Shown: positions 62,565 through 64,000 of the stretch, in pieces | Position numbering within the stretch: position 1 is the stretch's first letter | Layout of the letters: each line of letters starts with the position of its first letter | Assembly: GCA_964479435.1 (NCBI GenBank) | Contig: CAYZME010000001.1 | Span: 14,011 to 78,010 of the forward strand | Source of the DNA: JAAYKS01 sp964479435 | GTDB taxonomy: Bacteria > Bacillota > Clostridia > Saccharofermentanales > UBA5734 | Length of the DNA: 64,000 bases | Direction of reading: 5' to 3' | Translations under genes and position numbers: made by a program | Notes under the pieces: generated by a model | Seen by the model: the letters and a program-made list of their open reading frames with translations, nothing else | Told to the model about the DNA's origin: nothing | Database searches by the model: none

Positions 62565-63476
62565 GTGGCGTTTTTAGTTAGGCGTAGACAAAAAATAAAA
62601 GCCTCTCGAACTGATATAGCGTTTGATTTATTCGTTTATACAGTTATGATTATATTTTTATTAATTTGCGTATACCCGCTATACTTCGTCTTAATCGCTT
62701 CTGTCAGCGATCCTGTGCAAGTGAGCTCGGGAAAGGTCCTGTTGTATCCTCGCGGTTTCACATTGGATGGATTTGCAAGGATTTTCCGATATAAAAAAAT
62801 CTGGATTGGATACCGCAACACTGTTTTTTATACAGTTCTTGGTACAACAATTAACGTTGTTATCACGATCATGGCCGGGTATGCTCTGTCTCGCAAAGAC
62901 TTGCGTGGTAGGCGCCCTTTTTTGTTGCTATTTTCATTCACCATGTTCTTTAGCGGCGGCATGATTCCCACGTATATGGTTGTGAATGGGTTATCTCTGA
63001 TCAATACTGTGTGGGCCATGGTTCTGCCAAACGCTCTTGCGGTCTGGAATTTGATGATAGCCCGTTCTTTTTTCGAAACTACAATTCCCAATGAATTGCT
63101 TGACGCGGCCTTCATTGATGGTTGTGGTAATTTACGCTTCTTTGCCCAAATTGTCCTGCCTTTATCAAAAGCAATCGTATCAGTCATGGTGCTCTTTTAT
63201 GCAATCGGGCATTGGAATGCTTTCTTTAATGCTTTGATCTATTTGACCTCCTCCACCAAATTCCCGCTTCAGCTTATTTTGCGTGATATTTTGATTGCTA
63301 CGCAACCGGATCAAGCGATGATGGAAGATATGACATCCTTGCTTGAAAAACAAAAACTCGCCGAATTACTCAAATACGGAGTCATCATTGTGGCCAGCGT
63401 GCCAATTTTACTGCTTTATCCATTCGTACAACGGTATTTTGTCTCCGGTATTATGGTCGGTTCGATTAAAGGCTGA
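62565..63476 (+). CDS. sugar ABC transporter permease, YtcP/LplC type
   Basis: The partner permease of 303 residues: six membrane segments, YPLYFVLIASVSDPVQVSSGKVLLYPRGFTL near the N-terminus and the loop LLDAAFIDGCGNLRFFAQIVLPLSK as EAA motif (with GCG in place of GA). It is typical of YtcP/LplC proteins. The ribosome site AGGTGG lies eight bases before the GTG chosen; another GTG four codons earlier overlaps the upstream stop region. It ends 54 bases before the dehydrogenase gene. Confidence 0.92.
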   Translation: MAFLVRRRQKIKASRTDIAFDLFVYTVMIIFLLICVYPLYFVLIASVSDPVQVSSGKVLLYPRGFTLDGFARIFRYKKIWIGYRNTVFYTVLGTTINVVITIMAGYALSRKDLRGRRPFLLLFSFTMFFSGGMIPTYMVVNGLSLINTVWAMVLPNALAVWNLMIARSFFETTIPNELLDAAFIDGCGNLRFFAQIVLPLSKAIVSVMVLFYAIGHWNAFFNALIYLTSSTKFPLQLILRDILIATQPDQAMMEDMTSLLEKQKLAELLKYGVIIVASVPILLLYPFVQRYFVSGIMVGSIKG

Positions 63477-63530
63477 GCTCGCATATGGCAACACATGCCG
63501 ATTGGATCTGCGCATAGCATGAGGTTTTAT

Positions 63531-64000
63531 ATGAAGGCTTTGGTTCTAAAAGAGTACAATTGCTTCTCCTACGAAGATGTTGAGACGCCCCGACCAGCGG
63601 ACAATGATGTCTTAATTCGCGTCCGTGCTTGTGCGATATGCGGAAGCGATGTGCATGGCATGGATGGAAGCACAGGTCGCCGCATCCCGCCTGTTGTGAT
63701 GGGTCATGAAGCTTCAGGCATCATAGAAATGGTGGGAAAAGGGGTTACGGATTTTGTAGTGGGAGAACGTGTAACTTTCGATTCGACGGTGTCATGCGGT
63801 GATTGTTTTTTTTGCCGGCGGGGTGAAATTAATCTTTGTGACAATCGGCGCGTTTTAGGCGTCTCATGCGACGATTATAATTTCCCCGGTGCCTTCGCCG
63901 AATATGTGGTTGTACCTCGTCGCATCTTGTATCGTATCCCACCGCAAGTATCTTTTCTCCATGCTGCCATGGTTGAGCCGCTTTCCATTGCGTTCCACGC
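63531..64000 (+). CDS. zinc-dependent alcohol/polyol dehydrogenase (truncated by window end)
   Basis: The first 156 residues of a medium-chain dehydrogenase are visible: the catalytic zinc ligands Cys37 (CAICGSDVHG) and the His-Glu of MGHEASG, the structural zinc cysteines in CGDCFFCRRGEINLC, and the start of the cofactor domain (AMVEPLSIAFHA). This resembles sorbitol-, galactitol-phosphate- or threonine-type dehydrogenases. It is the third gene of the rightward operon, so it may oxidise the sugar or sugar alcohol taken up, such as an arabinose derivative. GAGG lies seven bases before the ATG. Confidence 0.88.
   Translation, partial: MKALVLKEYNCFSYEDVETPRPADNDVLIRVRACAICGSDVHGMDGSTGRRIPPVVMGHEASGIIEMVGKGVTDFVVGERVTFDSTVSCGDCFFCRRGEINLCDNRRVLGVSCDDYNFPGAFAEYVVVPRRILYRIPPQVSFLHAAMVEPLSIAFH

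Overview
The window is a scaffold piece (two N-filled gaps, at 10486-10520 and 52094-52103) from what looks like a GC-rich, anaerobic or facultative member of the Bacillota (clostridial type), probably a draft or metagenome-derived genome. This is inferred from strong Shine-Dalgarno sequences, many 4-bp gene overlaps, the flotillin/NfeD pair (FloA type), a CarD-family regulator, a YlxP-like DUF503 protein, a fused MsrA-MsrB, the oxygen-sensitive ribonucleotide reductase NrdD/NrdG, a small [4Fe-4S] ferredoxin, an iron-sulfur aldo/keto reductase, and LplB/YtcP-type sugar permeases. No rRNA, tRNA, CRISPR array, phage gene or transposase was seen.

Layout. 153-6469 (minus): a tightly overlapping eight-gene operon (acetyltransferase, mutY, dcd, PHP phosphatase, pterin methyltransferase, acetyltransferase, cca, FMN reductase). 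6681-7994 (plus): xylA alone with its own promoter, a dyad operator candidate and a terminator. 8090-10347 (minus): gltA plus an ANT(6)-like nucleotidyltransferase. 10431-13669 (plus): an FAD oxidoreductase (partly lost in a gap) overlapping a large membrane protein. 13662-18959 (minus): hydrolase, TspO-like membrane protein, msrAB, a LacI-type sensor without HTH, and a mannonate-dehydratase-like enzyme. 19043-21744 (plus): baeRF protein and a dihydrolipoyl-dehydrogenase-like enzyme. 21846-32153: eno, folD, a YjdF-like membrane protein, zwf, nrdG, nrdD with tandem NrdR-type boxes, DUF815 ATPase, ferredoxin, pcm, acetyltransferase. 32329-53711: mixed housekeeping and accessory genes, including sulfatase, AlkA-type glycosylase, nfeD-floA, an inserted AT-rich acetyltransferase segment, ABC-F ATPase, a cupin, Nif3, acyl-CoA synthetase, a family-10-like glycosidase, MscS, CarD and a DUF2975-XRE-DUF4173 operon.

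From about 53.7 kb to the right edge base composition becomes visibly less GC-rich. This is a pentose-oligosaccharide utilisation locus: a GH51 arabinofuranosidase, a DUF4965 protein, a lipoprotein solute-binding protein and a second, larger GH51-like enzyme run leftward from a divergent intergenic region (61267-61633). Two ABC permeases and a zinc dehydrogenase run rightward. The solute-binding protein is thus encoded opposite to its permeases. With xylA, zwf and eno in the same window, pentose and hexose sugar catabolism is a plausible theme of the organism.

The most notable unexplained items are: an AT-rich acetyltransferase segment bounded by imperfect direct repeats (37721-38519); an in-frame 12-bp tandem repeat inside mutY; a sugar-sensor protein with no output domain whose leader carries two kinds of tandem repeats; paired palindromes on the promoter of an apparently near-leaderless esterase gene; and a recurring class of short GC-rich palindromes at gene junctions.
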